The notes beneath the pieces were generated by a model. That model saw nothing but the letters and a program-made list of their open reading frames with translations. It was not told the DNA's origin and ran no database searches. Position numbers and translations under genes: made by a program. DNA of 64,000 nucleotides from Tepidiforma sp. (GTDB lineage Bacteria > Chloroflexota > Dehalococcoidia > Tepidiformales > Tepidiformaceae), in contig BPIE01000001.1 of NCBI GenBank assembly GCA_026003935.1, forward strand, positions 124,001-188,000. Reading direction: 5' to 3'. Shown piece by piece: positions 1 to 7,830 of the stretch; positions within the stretch are counted from its first letter, which is position 1; the number at the start of each line of letters is the position of its first letter.

Positions 1-483
1 GATGTGCCAATGACGGCCGTGGATGTCGTGCTCCATCGCGAATCCATCGTCCATTCACTGGTCGAATTCAGCGACGGAAGTGTCAAGGCGCAGCTCGGCG
101 TACCCGACATGCGGCTTCCCATCCAGCTCGCGCTAAGCTTCCCCGAACGCGCCCCCGAACCGCCAATGCCGCTGCTCGACCTTGCAACTGTCGGGGCGCT
201 CCACTTTGGCAAGCCAGACGTAGAGCGGTTCCCCTGCCTCCGCATCGCGATGGATGCAGGGCGCATAGGCGGCACCGCGCCGGCGGTCATGGCCGCCGCC
301 GACGAGGTCGCGGTCGAACGCTTCCTCCGGCACGAGCTGCGGTTCGTCGATATCCCGCGCGTCATTGAATCAGTCCTCGAGCGTCACAGCCCGATCGCGA
401 ATCCGACGCTCGAGGAGGTTCTTGGCGCCGATGCTGAGGCTCGGCGGCTGGCGGCGGCCATTGCCCCGGGGGTGGCCGCATGA
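1..483 (+). CDS. dxr: 1-deoxy-D-xylulose 5-phosphate reductoisomerase, C-terminal fragment
   Basis: This is the end of DXR (IspC), the NADPH-dependent enzyme that converts DXP to MEP in the non-mevalonate isoprenoid pathway. The frame is open at base 1, so the gene begins outside the window. The visible part has the family's HRESIVHSLVEFSDGS and AQLGVPDMRLPIQLAL blocks, followed by the C-terminal helical domain ending in a short Ala-rich tail. It overlaps rseP by ATGA at 480-483, so the two are translationally coupled; dxr-rseP is a common bacterial gene order. ispE of the same pathway lies at 10.2 kb. Confidence 0.95.
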   Translation, partial: DVPMTAVDVVLHRESIVHSLVEFSDGSVKAQLGVPDMRLPIQLALSFPERAPEPPMPLLDLATVGALHFGKPDVERFPCLRIAMDAGRIGGTAPAVMAAADEVAVERFLRHELRFVDIPRVIESVLERHSPIANPTLEEVLGADAEARRLAAAIAPGVAA

Positions 484-1667
484 CCTTTCTCGCGTTCGAC
501 CCCCTCGCAATCCTCCAGGCGGCCGTGCCCTTCCTTGGCATCCTCGTTGTGCTCGTAGTCATCCATGAGTTTGGGCACTTTCTAGCCGCGAAGGCCTTCG
601 GCATCAAGGTTCTCGAATTTGGTATCGGCTTTCCGCCGCGCGCCTGGACGTTCCTCCGCAGGGGCGAGACCGAGTACACCCTGAACTGGCTCCCGATCGG
701 CGGCTTCGTGCGGCTGCTTGGCGAAGAGGACCCTTCCGACCCCCGCAGCCTCGCTGCCCAGAAGGCGTGGAAGCGTCTCGTCGTGATGTCGGCTGGCGTG
801 GTGATGAATCTCGTGACCGCCGTACTGCTCCTCGCAGTCGGGTTCATGGTTCCGAGGGAGCGGGCGCTCACCATGGCGCAAATTCTGGAGGTCGCACCGG
901 GTTCGCCGGCGGCGGAGGCGCGCATTGAGGGTGTGATGCGCGATGGCTCCACTCCCCAGCCGGGGCTCCAGCCGGGCGACATCGTGCTCGAGGTCGAAGG
1001 AAAGGAAGTCCGCAACACCTCCGAGCTCGTATACGCGAACCGCCTGCACCTCGGCGAGACGCAGCGCTGGGTCATCAACCGGGCGGGGTCGACGCTAACA
1101 GCCTATGTGTATGCGCGCTGGGACCCGCCGCCCGGGCAGGGGCCCACGGGTGTGCGCATCGGTGCTCCGGCTTCGTGCTCCACGGACAGCGAGGGAAATC
1201 CGGTTTCATGCCAGCCCCTGTACCCCTACACCGAGAAGGTCTGGGACTGGCCATGGACTGCGCTGGCGAAGGCGGTCACCTCGCTCGGTGAGACGTTCCG
1301 GCTCACGGTCAACGAGATTCGCGTGATGGTTTCCGGGACGTCCGGCGCCTCCATGTCGAACGGACAGCCGGCCTTCACCGGTCCGGTCGGCATTGCGGAG
1401 ACCACGGGCAACATCATTTCGGAGCAAGGCTGGCGACCGCTGATCGAGCTGGCGGCCCTGTTGAGCCTGAACCTCGCAATCTTCAACGCTCTCCCGATCC
1501 CCATGTTGGACGGCGGCCGCATGCTGTTCGTCTTCATCGAGATTCTCCGCGGGGGACGCCGCATCGCCCCCGAGAAGGAGGCGCTGGTCCACTTCATGGG
1601 ATTCGCGCTCCTGCTCTTTGGCGTTCTGGTCGTGACGTATTTCGATATCGCACGGCTCGTGAGCTGA
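480..1667 (+). CDS. rseP: RseP/site-2 family intramembrane zinc metalloprotease
   Basis: 395-residue membrane protease that cuts transmembrane segments, in known cases anti-sigma factors or signal peptide remnants. The zinc motif HEFGH is at residues 29-33 in the first membrane helix. A PDZ-like region with PGLQPGDIVLEVEGKEV follows at about 155-175, and the third zinc ligand lies in LPIPMLDGGRM near residue 340. Length is typical for a single-PDZ member. The start overlaps dxr (ATGA) and the stop overlaps the next gene (TGATG), so dxr, rseP and the small membrane protein look like one operon. The substrate cannot be told from the sequence. Confidence 0.95.
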   Translation: MTFLAFDPLAILQAAVPFLGILVVLVVIHEFGHFLAAKAFGIKVLEFGIGFPPRAWTFLRRGETEYTLNWLPIGGFVRLLGEEDPSDPRSLAAQKAWKRLVVMSAGVVMNLVTAVLLLAVGFMVPRERALTMAQILEVAPGSPAAEARIEGVMRDGSTPQPGLQPGDIVLEVEGKEVRNTSELVYANRLHLGETQRWVINRAGSTLTAYVYARWDPPPGQGPTGVRIGAPASCSTDSEGNPVSCQPLYPYTEKVWDWPWTALAKAVTSLGETFRLTVNEIRVMVSGTSGASMSNGQPAFTGPVGIAETTGNIISEQGWRPLIELAALLSLNLAIFNALPIPMLDGGRMLFVFIEILRGGRRIAPEKEALVHFMGFALLLFGVLVVTYFDIARLVS

Positions 1668-1972
1668 TGTACACGGCCGTCTTTGTGTCAATCTATCTCG
1701 TGGTCTGGGGCACCCTGGCGTTCCTGCCGTGGCTCGGGGTCAGTGTGGCGACACGGGGCCGTGCGGGACTCTGGAACCTTCCGCTCTGCCTCGCCTCGGG
1801 CATCATCGCGGCGCTGGCTGTTCCGTTCACGGGCGCCACGGGGTGGTATGGGCTGTGGGGCAGCCTCGCAGCGGCGTTTTTCGTTCCGCTGACGCTCCTG
1901 CTGGTTCGGCGCTGGGCGGGGTTACCAGGCATCGAAGCACATAGAGAACCGTGGGCGGGCGGGCAGCAGTGA
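1667..1972 (+). CDS. small membrane protein, function unknown
   Basis: 101 residues with about three hydrophobic segments: near residues 3-25 (SIYLVVWGTLAFLPWLG), 37-52 and 58-80. The C-terminal tail is short, basic and soluble. The ATG overlaps the rseP stop (TGATG) and the stop overlaps the next GTG (GTGA), so it sits inside a coupled operon with the RseP protease. I do not recognise a family. An inner-membrane role next to RseP is only an inference from position. Confidence 0.75.
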   Translation: MYTAVFVSIYLVVWGTLAFLPWLGVSVATRGRAGLWNLPLCLASGIIAALAVPFTGATGWYGLWGSLAAAFFVPLTLLLVRRWAGLPGIEAHREPWAGGQQ

Positions 1973-2889
1973 GGCAGCTGGCGCTCTCCACCATGTTCGC
2001 GCAGCAGGCGCGGTTCGAAGATGGCGCCGCGTTCGCTCGCTTCGCAGCGGAAGCCGGTTACGATGCGATCGAGGTCAGCCACTCAACGCCGGCGGCGAAA
2101 ATCGAGGCCATTCTCCGGTGCGGGATGCTGCCCGTAGTCTCTGTCCACCAGCCTGCGCCGTATGAACGTCTCCCGAATGGGCGCGGAAACTCGAGCCTCA
2201 ACCTCGCGAGCCTTGATGAGGACGAACGGAGGGCCGCCGTGGAAGCGGCGGCCAGGTCGATCGACCTGGCCGCCAGGGTCGGCGCTCCACGGGTCGTCGT
2301 ACACCTGGGGCACGTCGGGGAAAGCGCCGCGCAGTACGACGAGGAGCTCGCATTGCGCCGGGCTTACGATGCGGGCGAGCGCGAGGGTGAGCGCGTGGAA
2401 GCTCTCAGGGCCACGCTGCGGCAGCGGCGGGCGTCGGCCGCGGAGCCCTATCTCGCGGCTGCCCGACGTTCACTGGAGGAGCTCGTCGCATTGGCGGAGC
2501 CGAACGGCATCGCTCTTGGAATCGAGAATCGGTACCACTTCCACGAGATCCCGCACCCGGAGGAGTACGGGCCGCTGTTTGAGGGTTTCGCGCCGGAGCA
2601 GGTTGGGTACTGGCACGACGTCGGGCACGCTGAAGTGCTCCACCGACTCGGGCTCATCGACCAGCATGCCTGGCTGCGCAGGTGGTCGGGCCGCTGTGTC
2701 GGCGCCCACCTCCACGACGTCGAGGGAATCGGGGACCACCGTGCGCCAGGGGATGGTGATGTCGATTGGACCTACGTGGTGCAGGGAGTCCGCCACCTGC
2801 CGCAGCTCACGCTCGAGATCAATCAGTACCAGCCAGCTGAACGAGTCCGCGCGGCGCGGGCCTTCCTCGCAGGAATCGGACTGGGCTAG
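1969..2889 (+). CDS. TIM-barrel sugar phosphate isomerase/epimerase family protein
   Basis: 306 residues of the xylose-isomerase-like TIM barrel (AP endonuclease 2) superfamily. Supporting blocks are the opening LALSTMFAQQARFEDG, VVVHLGHVGES, the metal-site segment GIENRYHFHEIPHPEEY, YWHDVGHAEVLHRLG and a late LTLEINQYQP, which supply the usual His/Glu/Asp metal ligands. I chose GTG 1969, which overlaps the previous stop (GTGA), over an in-frame GTG at 1951. The substrate is unknown; relatives include sugar epimerases, IolE-like enzymes and endonuclease IV. It converges on nadC, and the two stop codons share one CTAG. Confidence 0.8.
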   Translation: MRQLALSTMFAQQARFEDGAAFARFAAEAGYDAIEVSHSTPAAKIEAILRCGMLPVVSVHQPAPYERLPNGRGNSSLNLASLDEDERRAAVEAAARSIDLAARVGAPRVVVHLGHVGESAAQYDEELALRRAYDAGEREGERVEALRATLRQRRASAAEPYLAAARRSLEELVALAEPNGIALGIENRYHFHEIPHPEEYGPLFEGFAPEQVGYWHDVGHAEVLHRLGLIDQHAWLRRWSGRCVGAHLHDVEGIGDHRAPGDGDVDWTYVVQGVRHLPQLTLEINQYQPAERVRAARAFLAGIGLG

Positions 2890-3740
2890 AACTTCAGTTC
2901 GAGGCTGATGTCCAATGCCCGCGCGCTGTGGGTCAATGCGCCCACGGAGATGGCATCGACCCCGGTCTCGGCGATGGCTCTGACGTTCTCGAGGCGGACT
3001 CCGCCGGAAGCTTCCAGCCTGGCCCTCCCGGCGGTTTGCTGTACGGCGAGCGCGATGTCGGTGATGGACATGTTGTCGAGGAGTATCCACTCGGGCCGGG
3101 CTTCGAGGGCAGCCTCGAGCTGGGCGATGTGGTCGATTTCGATTTCGATGGCCACACCCGGCGAGCGCTGCCGAATTGCGGCTGCTGCCTCAACAAGTGA
3201 ACGTCCTTCACGCGCGATGGCTTCGCGATGGTTGTCCTTGATCATGGCCATGCTCGCGAGGTCGCGCCGGTGGTTCGCGCCGCCTCCGCAGCGCACGGCG
3301 TATTTCTCCAGGTCACGGAGGCCGGGTGTTGTCTTCCGTGTATCGAGGATGAGCGCCTGCGTTCCGGCGACGGCATCGACGAACGCCCGTGTGAGCGTCG
3401 CCGTGCCGCTCAAGCGCTGAAGGAAGTTGAGTGCCACCCGCTCAGCCTGGAGGAGGGCCCGGACCGGGCCCGTGACAACGGCGAGCGGCTCGCTTGCACC
3501 GAACTTCTCGCCGTCTGTGCGATGCGGTTCGAAGCGGCAGCGGTCGTCGATGAGGCGGAAACACGCCTCTGCAACCGGGAGCCCGGCCAGAACGCCCGCT
3601 TCCCGCGCTACAAATGTCGCATGGCCTGTGAGCCCGGCATCGACGGTCGCGAGCGTCGTCACGTCGTCGAAGGCACGGTCCTCTTCCAACGCGAAGCGCG
3701 CCAACCGTTCAATCAGCCGCGGGTCGAGCTCATGCGCCAC
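2886..3740 (-). CDS. nadC: nicotinate-nucleotide pyrophosphorylase (carboxylating)
   Basis: 284 residues. Quinolinate phosphoribosyltransferase makes nicotinate mononucleotide from quinolinate and PRPP in de novo NAD synthesis. The N-terminal block LEEDRAFDDVTTLA, the RTLSG-equivalent FLQRLSGTATLT, the DTRKTTPGLR motif, KYAVRCGGGANHR, MIKDNH and EIEIDHIAQLEAAL are all typical. It overlaps the end of nadB by 11 bases, so it is translated as part of a nadB-nadC unit. Quinolinate synthase (nadA), the third gene of the pathway, is not in the window. Confidence 0.96.
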   Translation of the reverse strand: MAHELDPRLIERLARFALEEDRAFDDVTTLATVDAGLTGHATFVAREAGVLAGLPVAEACFRLIDDRCRFEPHRTDGEKFGASEPLAVVTGPVRALLQAERVALNFLQRLSGTATLTRAFVDAVAGTQALILDTRKTTPGLRDLEKYAVRCGGGANHRRDLASMAMIKDNHREAIAREGRSLVEAAAAIRQRSPGVAIEIEIDHIAQLEAALEARPEWILLDNMSITDIALAVQQTAGRARLEASGGVRLENVRAIAETGVDAISVGALTHSARALDISLELKF

Positions 3741-5277
3741 GAACCAACACCTGCCTGCGCTTCCAGCGGAGGTCGTCGGTCTCGGGGAAATCGCTTCGGT
3801 AGTGGCCGCCGCGGCTCTCGGTTCTCCGAAGTGCCGCCTCGAGCATGAGCATCGCGACGGTGGTCATCTGACGGCGCTCGAACGCCTCGCGCCCCAGCGT
3901 GCCTTCAGAGCGGGCGGGCCACGAGGCAATCGTTTCGAGACCCCGCTGGAGTCCCTCCGCGTCGCGTTCGATGCCGGCGCACTCCCACATCATCGACTGG
4001 AGGGCGCTGCGCGACGGGGCGGCGGTGCGGGGTACCGGAAGTGAGACCCGGTCAGCCGTTGGGGGAGCGCAGCCCCATTCACGGGACTTCAGGTGCTCGA
4101 CGACGCGCTTGCCGAATACGACGGTTTCCATGAGCGAGTTACTGGCGAGACGATTGGCGCCATGCACTCCCGTGCAGGCGCATTCTCCGCAGGCATACAG
4201 GCGAGGGATGGTCGTCCGGCCCCAGGTGTCAGTACGAACGCCGCCCATCAGGTAATGCGCTGCCGGTGCTACCGGAATCGGGTCCGAGCGGATATCGATA
4301 CCTGCGGACTTGCAGTAGGCGAAGATGGCGGGGAAGCGGGCCGCCAGGTCAATCGACTTGAGCTGCGTGCAATCGAGCAAGACGTGGTCGCTTCCTTCGC
4401 GTTGCATTTCGCGAACGATGGCGCGGGCGACGACGTCGCGCGGGGCGAGGTCAGCGAGCTGGTGGTACCGTCGCATGAAGGCGTCTCCCGCGAGGTTCCG
4501 GAGCACAGCACCTTCGCCCCGTACGGCTTCGGAGATAAGAAAGGTGGGGACGCCCGGCACGCGCAGCGCCGTCGGGTGAAACTGGTAGAACTCGATATCG
4601 GCGATTTCGGCACCAGCGTCGAAGGCCAGGGCGACGCCGTCGCCGGTCGCAACATCGGGATTCGTCGTATGCGAGAAGAGCTGGCCCGCGCCTCCCGTGG
4701 CGAGCACGACGGCATCACCCTCGTATCGCTCCCGCTCTCCGGACTGCAGCGCGACGGCTTCGACCCCGCAGGCCTCGGCGTCACGAAGGATGACCCGCGT
4801 CACCAGCGTGTGGTCGAGAATGGTGATGGCAGGGTCCTGTGCTGCTGCCGAGAGCGCAGTTTCGATGGCGGCGCCCGTCCGGTCGCCGCCAGCGTGGAGC
4901 ACCCTCGCGCGGCTGTGGGCGGCCTCCCGTCCGAGCGCGACCTCACCCCCGAGCGCATCGAACGAGACCCCGTATTCGACGAGGTCGCGGATCCGGGCGG
5001 GCGCCTCGTAGCAGAGAATTCGCGCCGCGTCTTCGTCGACGAGACCGGCACCAGCCGCGATGGTGTCGGCGAGGTGCTGTTCGGGCGAGTCCAGAGGACC
5101 GACGGCAGCCGCGATGCCGCCCTGGGCCCACCTCGTGTTGCATTCGTCGATGCTCCCTTTGGTTAGCACCAGCACCGGTCCGAGGTGTCTCGCCTCCAGG
5201 GCCACGAAGAGGCCAGAGATTCCGCTCCCGACCACGATGACTGCATACCGCCCGCCTACGGGAGCTTCATCTGCCAT
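3730..5277 (-). CDS. nadB: L-aspartate oxidase
   Basis: 515-residue flavoprotein that oxidises L-aspartate to iminoaspartate, the first step of de novo NAD synthesis. It shows the FAD dinucleotide motif VVGSGISGLFVALEA near the N-terminus, the CNTRWAQGGIAAAV substrate block, GRTTIPRLYACGECACTG and GANRLASNSLMETVVFG. I start it at ATG 5277. A GTG at 5316 would add 13 residues but would make the promoter-like sequence at 5284-5299 coding. There is no Shine-Dalgarno sequence before 5277, but a TACACT -10 box sits six bases upstream, so a leaderless mRNA is likely. Confidence 0.95.
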   Translation of the reverse strand: MADEAPVGGRYAVIVVGSGISGLFVALEARHLGPVLVLTKGSIDECNTRWAQGGIAAAVGPLDSPEQHLADTIAAGAGLVDEDAARILCYEAPARIRDLVEYGVSFDALGGEVALGREAAHSRARVLHAGGDRTGAAIETALSAAAQDPAITILDHTLVTRVILRDAEACGVEAVALQSGERERYEGDAVVLATGGAGQLFSHTTNPDVATGDGVALAFDAGAEIADIEFYQFHPTALRVPGVPTFLISEAVRGEGAVLRNLAGDAFMRRYHQLADLAPRDVVARAIVREMQREGSDHVLLDCTQLKSIDLAARFPAIFAYCKSAGIDIRSDPIPVAPAAHYLMGGVRTDTWGRTTIPRLYACGECACTGVHGANRLASNSLMETVVFGKRVVEHLKSREWGCAPPTADRVSLPVPRTAAPSRSALQSMMWECAGIERDAEGLQRGLETIASWPARSEGTLGREAFERRQMTTVAMLMLEAALRRTESRGGHYRSDFPETDDLRWKRRQVLVRGA

Positions 5278-5283
5278 GGACTT

Positions 5284-5312
5284 AGTGTACGAGGTACACG
5301 AAGTCCCGACCA
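5284..5312 (-). promoter_or_regulatory. nadB promoter with overlapping palindrome (possible operator)
   Basis: On the minus strand TTGGTC (5307-5312) is followed, after 17-18 bases, by TACACT (5284-5289). Six bases (AAGTCC) then separate the -10 box from the nadB ATG. A perfect inverted repeat GTGTAC-CTC-GTACAC (5285-5299) overlaps the -10 box and spacer, where a repressor could block RNA polymerase. The regulator is unknown; an NAD-responsive one is inference from the target gene. Confidence 0.5.
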
Positions 5313-5325
5313 ACACGACATGCCG

Positions 5326-5355
5326 TTCGCCTGTCTGTCGGCTCCCGCGTATGCT
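5326..5355 (+). promoter_or_regulatory. putative accC promoter
   Basis: TTCGCC (5326-5331) and TATGCT (5350-5355) with an 18-base spacer lie divergent to nadB and about 42 bases before the accC start codon. The -35 match is weak. Confidence 0.35.
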
Positions 5356-5397
5356 GTGGAGCTATCGAATTTCCTGAGAGAAGTAAAGGCCCCTGCA

Positions 5398-6948
5398 ATG
5401 TTTTCCAAGGTCCTGGTAGCGAACCGCGGCGAGATCGCCCTTCGCATCGTCCGCGGGCTTCGCGACCTCGATATCCGGTCGGTCGCTGTGTATTCCGATG
5501 TGGATCGCCTGTCACAGCACGTCCGCTATGCGGATGAGGCGCACTGCATCGGGCCTGCGGACGCCCGGGAGAGCTATCTCAACGTCGAACGCATCATCGA
5601 TGTCGCCCGGCGCTGCGGTGCCGATGCGATCCACCCCGGGTATGGCTTCCTCGCGGAGAACGCGGAGTTTGCCGAGGCGTGTGAGGACGCCGGACTCGTG
5701 TTCATCGGCCCCTCCCCCGAATCGATCCGCCTGCTCGGCGACAAGATCGCTGCCCGCCGAATCGCCGAGCAGGCAGGCGTCCCGGTCCTTCCGGGGAGCG
5801 GGGAGTTGACTTCCATCGAAGACGCGCTGGCCTTTGCCGAGCGCATCGGCTACCCGGTGATGATCAAGGCCGCAGCTGGCGGCGGCGGCCGTGGCATACG
5901 CCTCATTGAGTCACCGGAGGAGCTTCCCGGGGCGGCCGCACGGGCGATGCAGGAGGCGGCGGCAGCCTTCGGCAATCCTGCCATCTACGTCGAGAAGAAC
6001 CTCAAGCGCGTCCGGCACATCGAGGTGCAGGTCATCGGCGACCGCTATGGCAACATCGTGCCTCTGGGTGAACGGGAATGCTCCATCCAGCGGCGGCACC
6101 AGAAGATCATCGAAGAGTGCCCGTCGGTCGCGGTAAGCCCCCAACTGCGACGGACGCTTTCGCGCCACGCCGTTCGCATTGCGCGGGCAGCGAATTACCA
6201 TAACGTTGGCACGGTCGAATTCCTGCTGAACGAGGATGGCTCCCACTTCTTTCTCGAAATGAACACGCGGCTCCAGGTCGAGCATCCGGTCACAGAGATC
6301 GTTACGGGCACCGACCTCGTGAAGGACCAGATCCTTGTGGCCGCCGGGGAGGAGCTTCCCTACGAAGAGGCCGACCTCCTAACGCGCGGGTGGGCAATCG
6401 AGTGTCGCATCGTGGCTGAGGACCCCTTCAACAACTTTCTTCCCTCGGTCGGCCGTGTTGTCTTCGCCCGGGAACCTGCAGGGCCGGGCATTCGCGTGGA
6501 AAGCGCCCTCTACGACGGCATCGAAGTGACCCCGTATTACGATTCACTGCTGGCCAAGGTGACGGCATGGGGGAGGAACCGGGAGGGAGCGCGGCAGCGC
6601 ATGAAGCGCGCGCTGGCAGAGTTTCGGGTGGTGGGCGTGGCTACCAACATCCCCTATCTGCAGCAAATCTTGGACCTGCCCGATTTTATCAACGGTGATA
6701 TTGACACCGGGTTCCTCGACCGGAACCAGGTCCTCGCTGAAGAGCACTACGAGGAACAGCGGCGGATTGCCGAGATCGCAGCCCTGCTGCTGGTTACCAG
6801 CGGGGAACGAGACAACGGGGACCAGCCGATGAATGGCCAGCTTGCGCCAGCGAACGGCTACCGCTCGGCCATCGGCGCATGGCGGCGGCAACAGGCTGGC
6901 CCCACGATTGCCGGGGGAGGCATGGGTCGATGGCCAAGAAGTATCTGA
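5398..6948 (+). CDS. accC: biotin carboxylase subunit of an acyl-CoA or pyruvate carboxylase
   Basis: 516 residues. Biotin carboxylase uses ATP and bicarbonate to carboxylate biotin on the carrier protein encoded just downstream. The start MFSKVLVANRGEIALRIV is canonical. The ATP-grasp domain has the Gly-rich IKAAAGGGGRGIR loop near residue 160, GERECSIQRRHQK, and FLEMNTRLQVEHPVTE near 290, then a biotin-carboxylase C domain. About 60 residues beyond the usual ~450 form a low-complexity tail. An upstream in-frame extension to 5185 runs across the divergent promoter region and is rejected. The carrier gene overlaps its 3' end. No carboxyltransferase gene is nearby, so the acyl substrate is undetermined. 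Confidence 0.93.
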   Translation: MFSKVLVANRGEIALRIVRGLRDLDIRSVAVYSDVDRLSQHVRYADEAHCIGPADARESYLNVERIIDVARRCGADAIHPGYGFLAENAEFAEACEDAGLVFIGPSPESIRLLGDKIAARRIAEQAGVPVLPGSGELTSIEDALAFAERIGYPVMIKAAAGGGGRGIRLIESPEELPGAAARAMQEAAAAFGNPAIYVEKNLKRVRHIEVQVIGDRYGNIVPLGERECSIQRRHQKIIEECPSVAVSPQLRRTLSRHAVRIARAANYHNVGTVEFLLNEDGSHFFLEMNTRLQVEHPVTEIVTGTDLVKDQILVAAGEELPYEEADLLTRGWAIECRIVAEDPFNNFLPSVGRVVFAREPAGPGIRVESALYDGIEVTPYYDSLLAKVTAWGRNREGARQRMKRALAEFRVVGVATNIPYLQQILDLPDFINGDIDTGFLDRNQVLAEEHYEEQRRIAEIAALLLVTSGERDNGDQPMNGQLAPANGYRSAIGAWRRQQAGPTIAGGGMGRWPRSI

Positions 6949-7448
6949 TCCGCTCGGAAGACTCCGCGGTTGCGTACGAGGTCGAACACGACGGAGAGAG
7001 CACGCGCGTCCGAAGGGAGGATGAAGAGGAGTGGACGCGGGTGGAGCTTCATCGGCTAGGAGATTCGCAGCTCTACCTGTTGATGCTGGAACACCGGCCG
7101 GTGGAAATTTACCTTGAGCGTCGGCGCGGCGGCTCTCGCGCAACCATCGGGAGGCATGCTTTCGACTTCAACGTGGAGCGATGGCGGCCACAGGCGGCCA
7201 AGCTTGCCGTACAGCAGATGCAAACGGGCGTGCGCCGCATCGTCGCGCCGATGACTGGCTCCATCGTCGAAGTGCGCTGCAGGCCAGGGGACCGGGTTGC
7301 GCAGGGTGATGTCCTGCTCGTGATCGAATCGATGAAGATGAACAACGAGCTTCGCTCGCCCGCCGCAGGAACCGTTGAACAGGTGGCGGTGTCGGGAGGT
7401 CAACGGGTCAATGCCGGCGACCTTCTCGTTTCACTCCAGCTCGGTTGA
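6930..7448 (+). CDS. biotin carboxyl carrier protein
   Basis: 172 residues. The C-terminal biotinyl domain carries the biotin-acceptor motif VIESMKMNNE with the modified lysine at about residue 136. Residues 1-95 form a basic/acidic beta-rich region (YLIRSEDSAVAYEVEHDGES) that recalls the linker domain of propionyl-CoA carboxylase alpha chains rather than the Pro/Ala linker of AccB. The ATG at 6930 overlaps the end of accC by 19 bases, so the two are coupled. Together they look like a split version of a fused biotin carboxylase-carrier subunit. Confidence 0.9.
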   Translation: MAKKYLIRSEDSAVAYEVEHDGESTRVRREDEEEWTRVELHRLGDSQLYLLMLEHRPVEIYLERRRGGSRATIGRHAFDFNVERWRPQAAKLAVQQMQTGVRRIVAPMTGSIVEVRCRPGDRVAQGDVLLVIESMKMNNELRSPAAGTVEQVAVSGGQRVNAGDLLVSLQLG

Positions 7449-7462
7449 GCGTGTCCGGTCTG

Positions 7463-7492
7463 TTGACCCCCCGCGGGGGCGGGCAGTACGGT
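7463..7492 (+). promoter_or_regulatory. SRP RNA promoter
   Basis: TTGACC (7463-7468) and TACGGT (7487-7492) with an 18-base, GC-rich spacer. The predicted transcription start about 5-7 bases further on falls on the first pairing base of the SRP RNA terminal helix at 7497, which supports both calls. Confidence 0.6.
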
Positions 7493-7496
7493 AAAT

Positions 7497-7767
7497 GTGG
7501 CTGTGCTAGACGGGGAGCTAGCGGTGCCCTGAACCCGCAATCCGCTATAGCGGGGTCGAATTCCTGCTCGAGGGCTGCGCAATCGGGGACTGTCCTCTCC
7601 AGCCGGCGCCGAGGGTCTGGTCCTGCGCGGCGAGGCGCTCCGAACCTGGTCAGGTCCGGAAGGAAGCAGCCATAAGGGGTTTGCCTCGGGTGCCGCAGTC
7701 AACCGGGCCTGAGCCGCCTGGGGCAGAGCAAGCCCGGAGGCCAGTTCGACAGCAGGTGCACGGCCAC
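7497..7767 (+). ncRNA. ffs: signal recognition particle RNA, long bacterial type
   Basis: The conserved helix-8 core CAGGTCCGGAAGGAAGCAGC with its GGAA tetraloop is at 7651-7670. The ends are set by a 10-bp terminal helix, GTGGCTGTGC (7497-7506) with GCACGGCCAC (7758-7767), giving a 271-nt RNA. The 5' part (about 7511-7565, with GGTGCCCTG and CCGCTATAGCGGGG) resembles the Alu domain of archaeal and long bacterial SRP RNAs. It is therefore the long form with an Alu domain, not the ~110-nt 4.5S type. It guides nascent membrane and secreted proteins to the translocon together with Ffh, which is not in the window. Confidence 0.93.
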
Positions 7768-7830
7768 CCTCTCTAACGTTCGACCGGCCCGGTACCCGCA
7801 CGGGCTCGCGTCAATCCACCAGGAGTGCGT

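Noticed and set aside
5185-5397. N-terminal extension of accC to 5185
   Set aside because: The extension overlaps nadB and the divergent promoter region and is not part of the biotin carboxylase family, which begins MFSKVLVANRGEIA.
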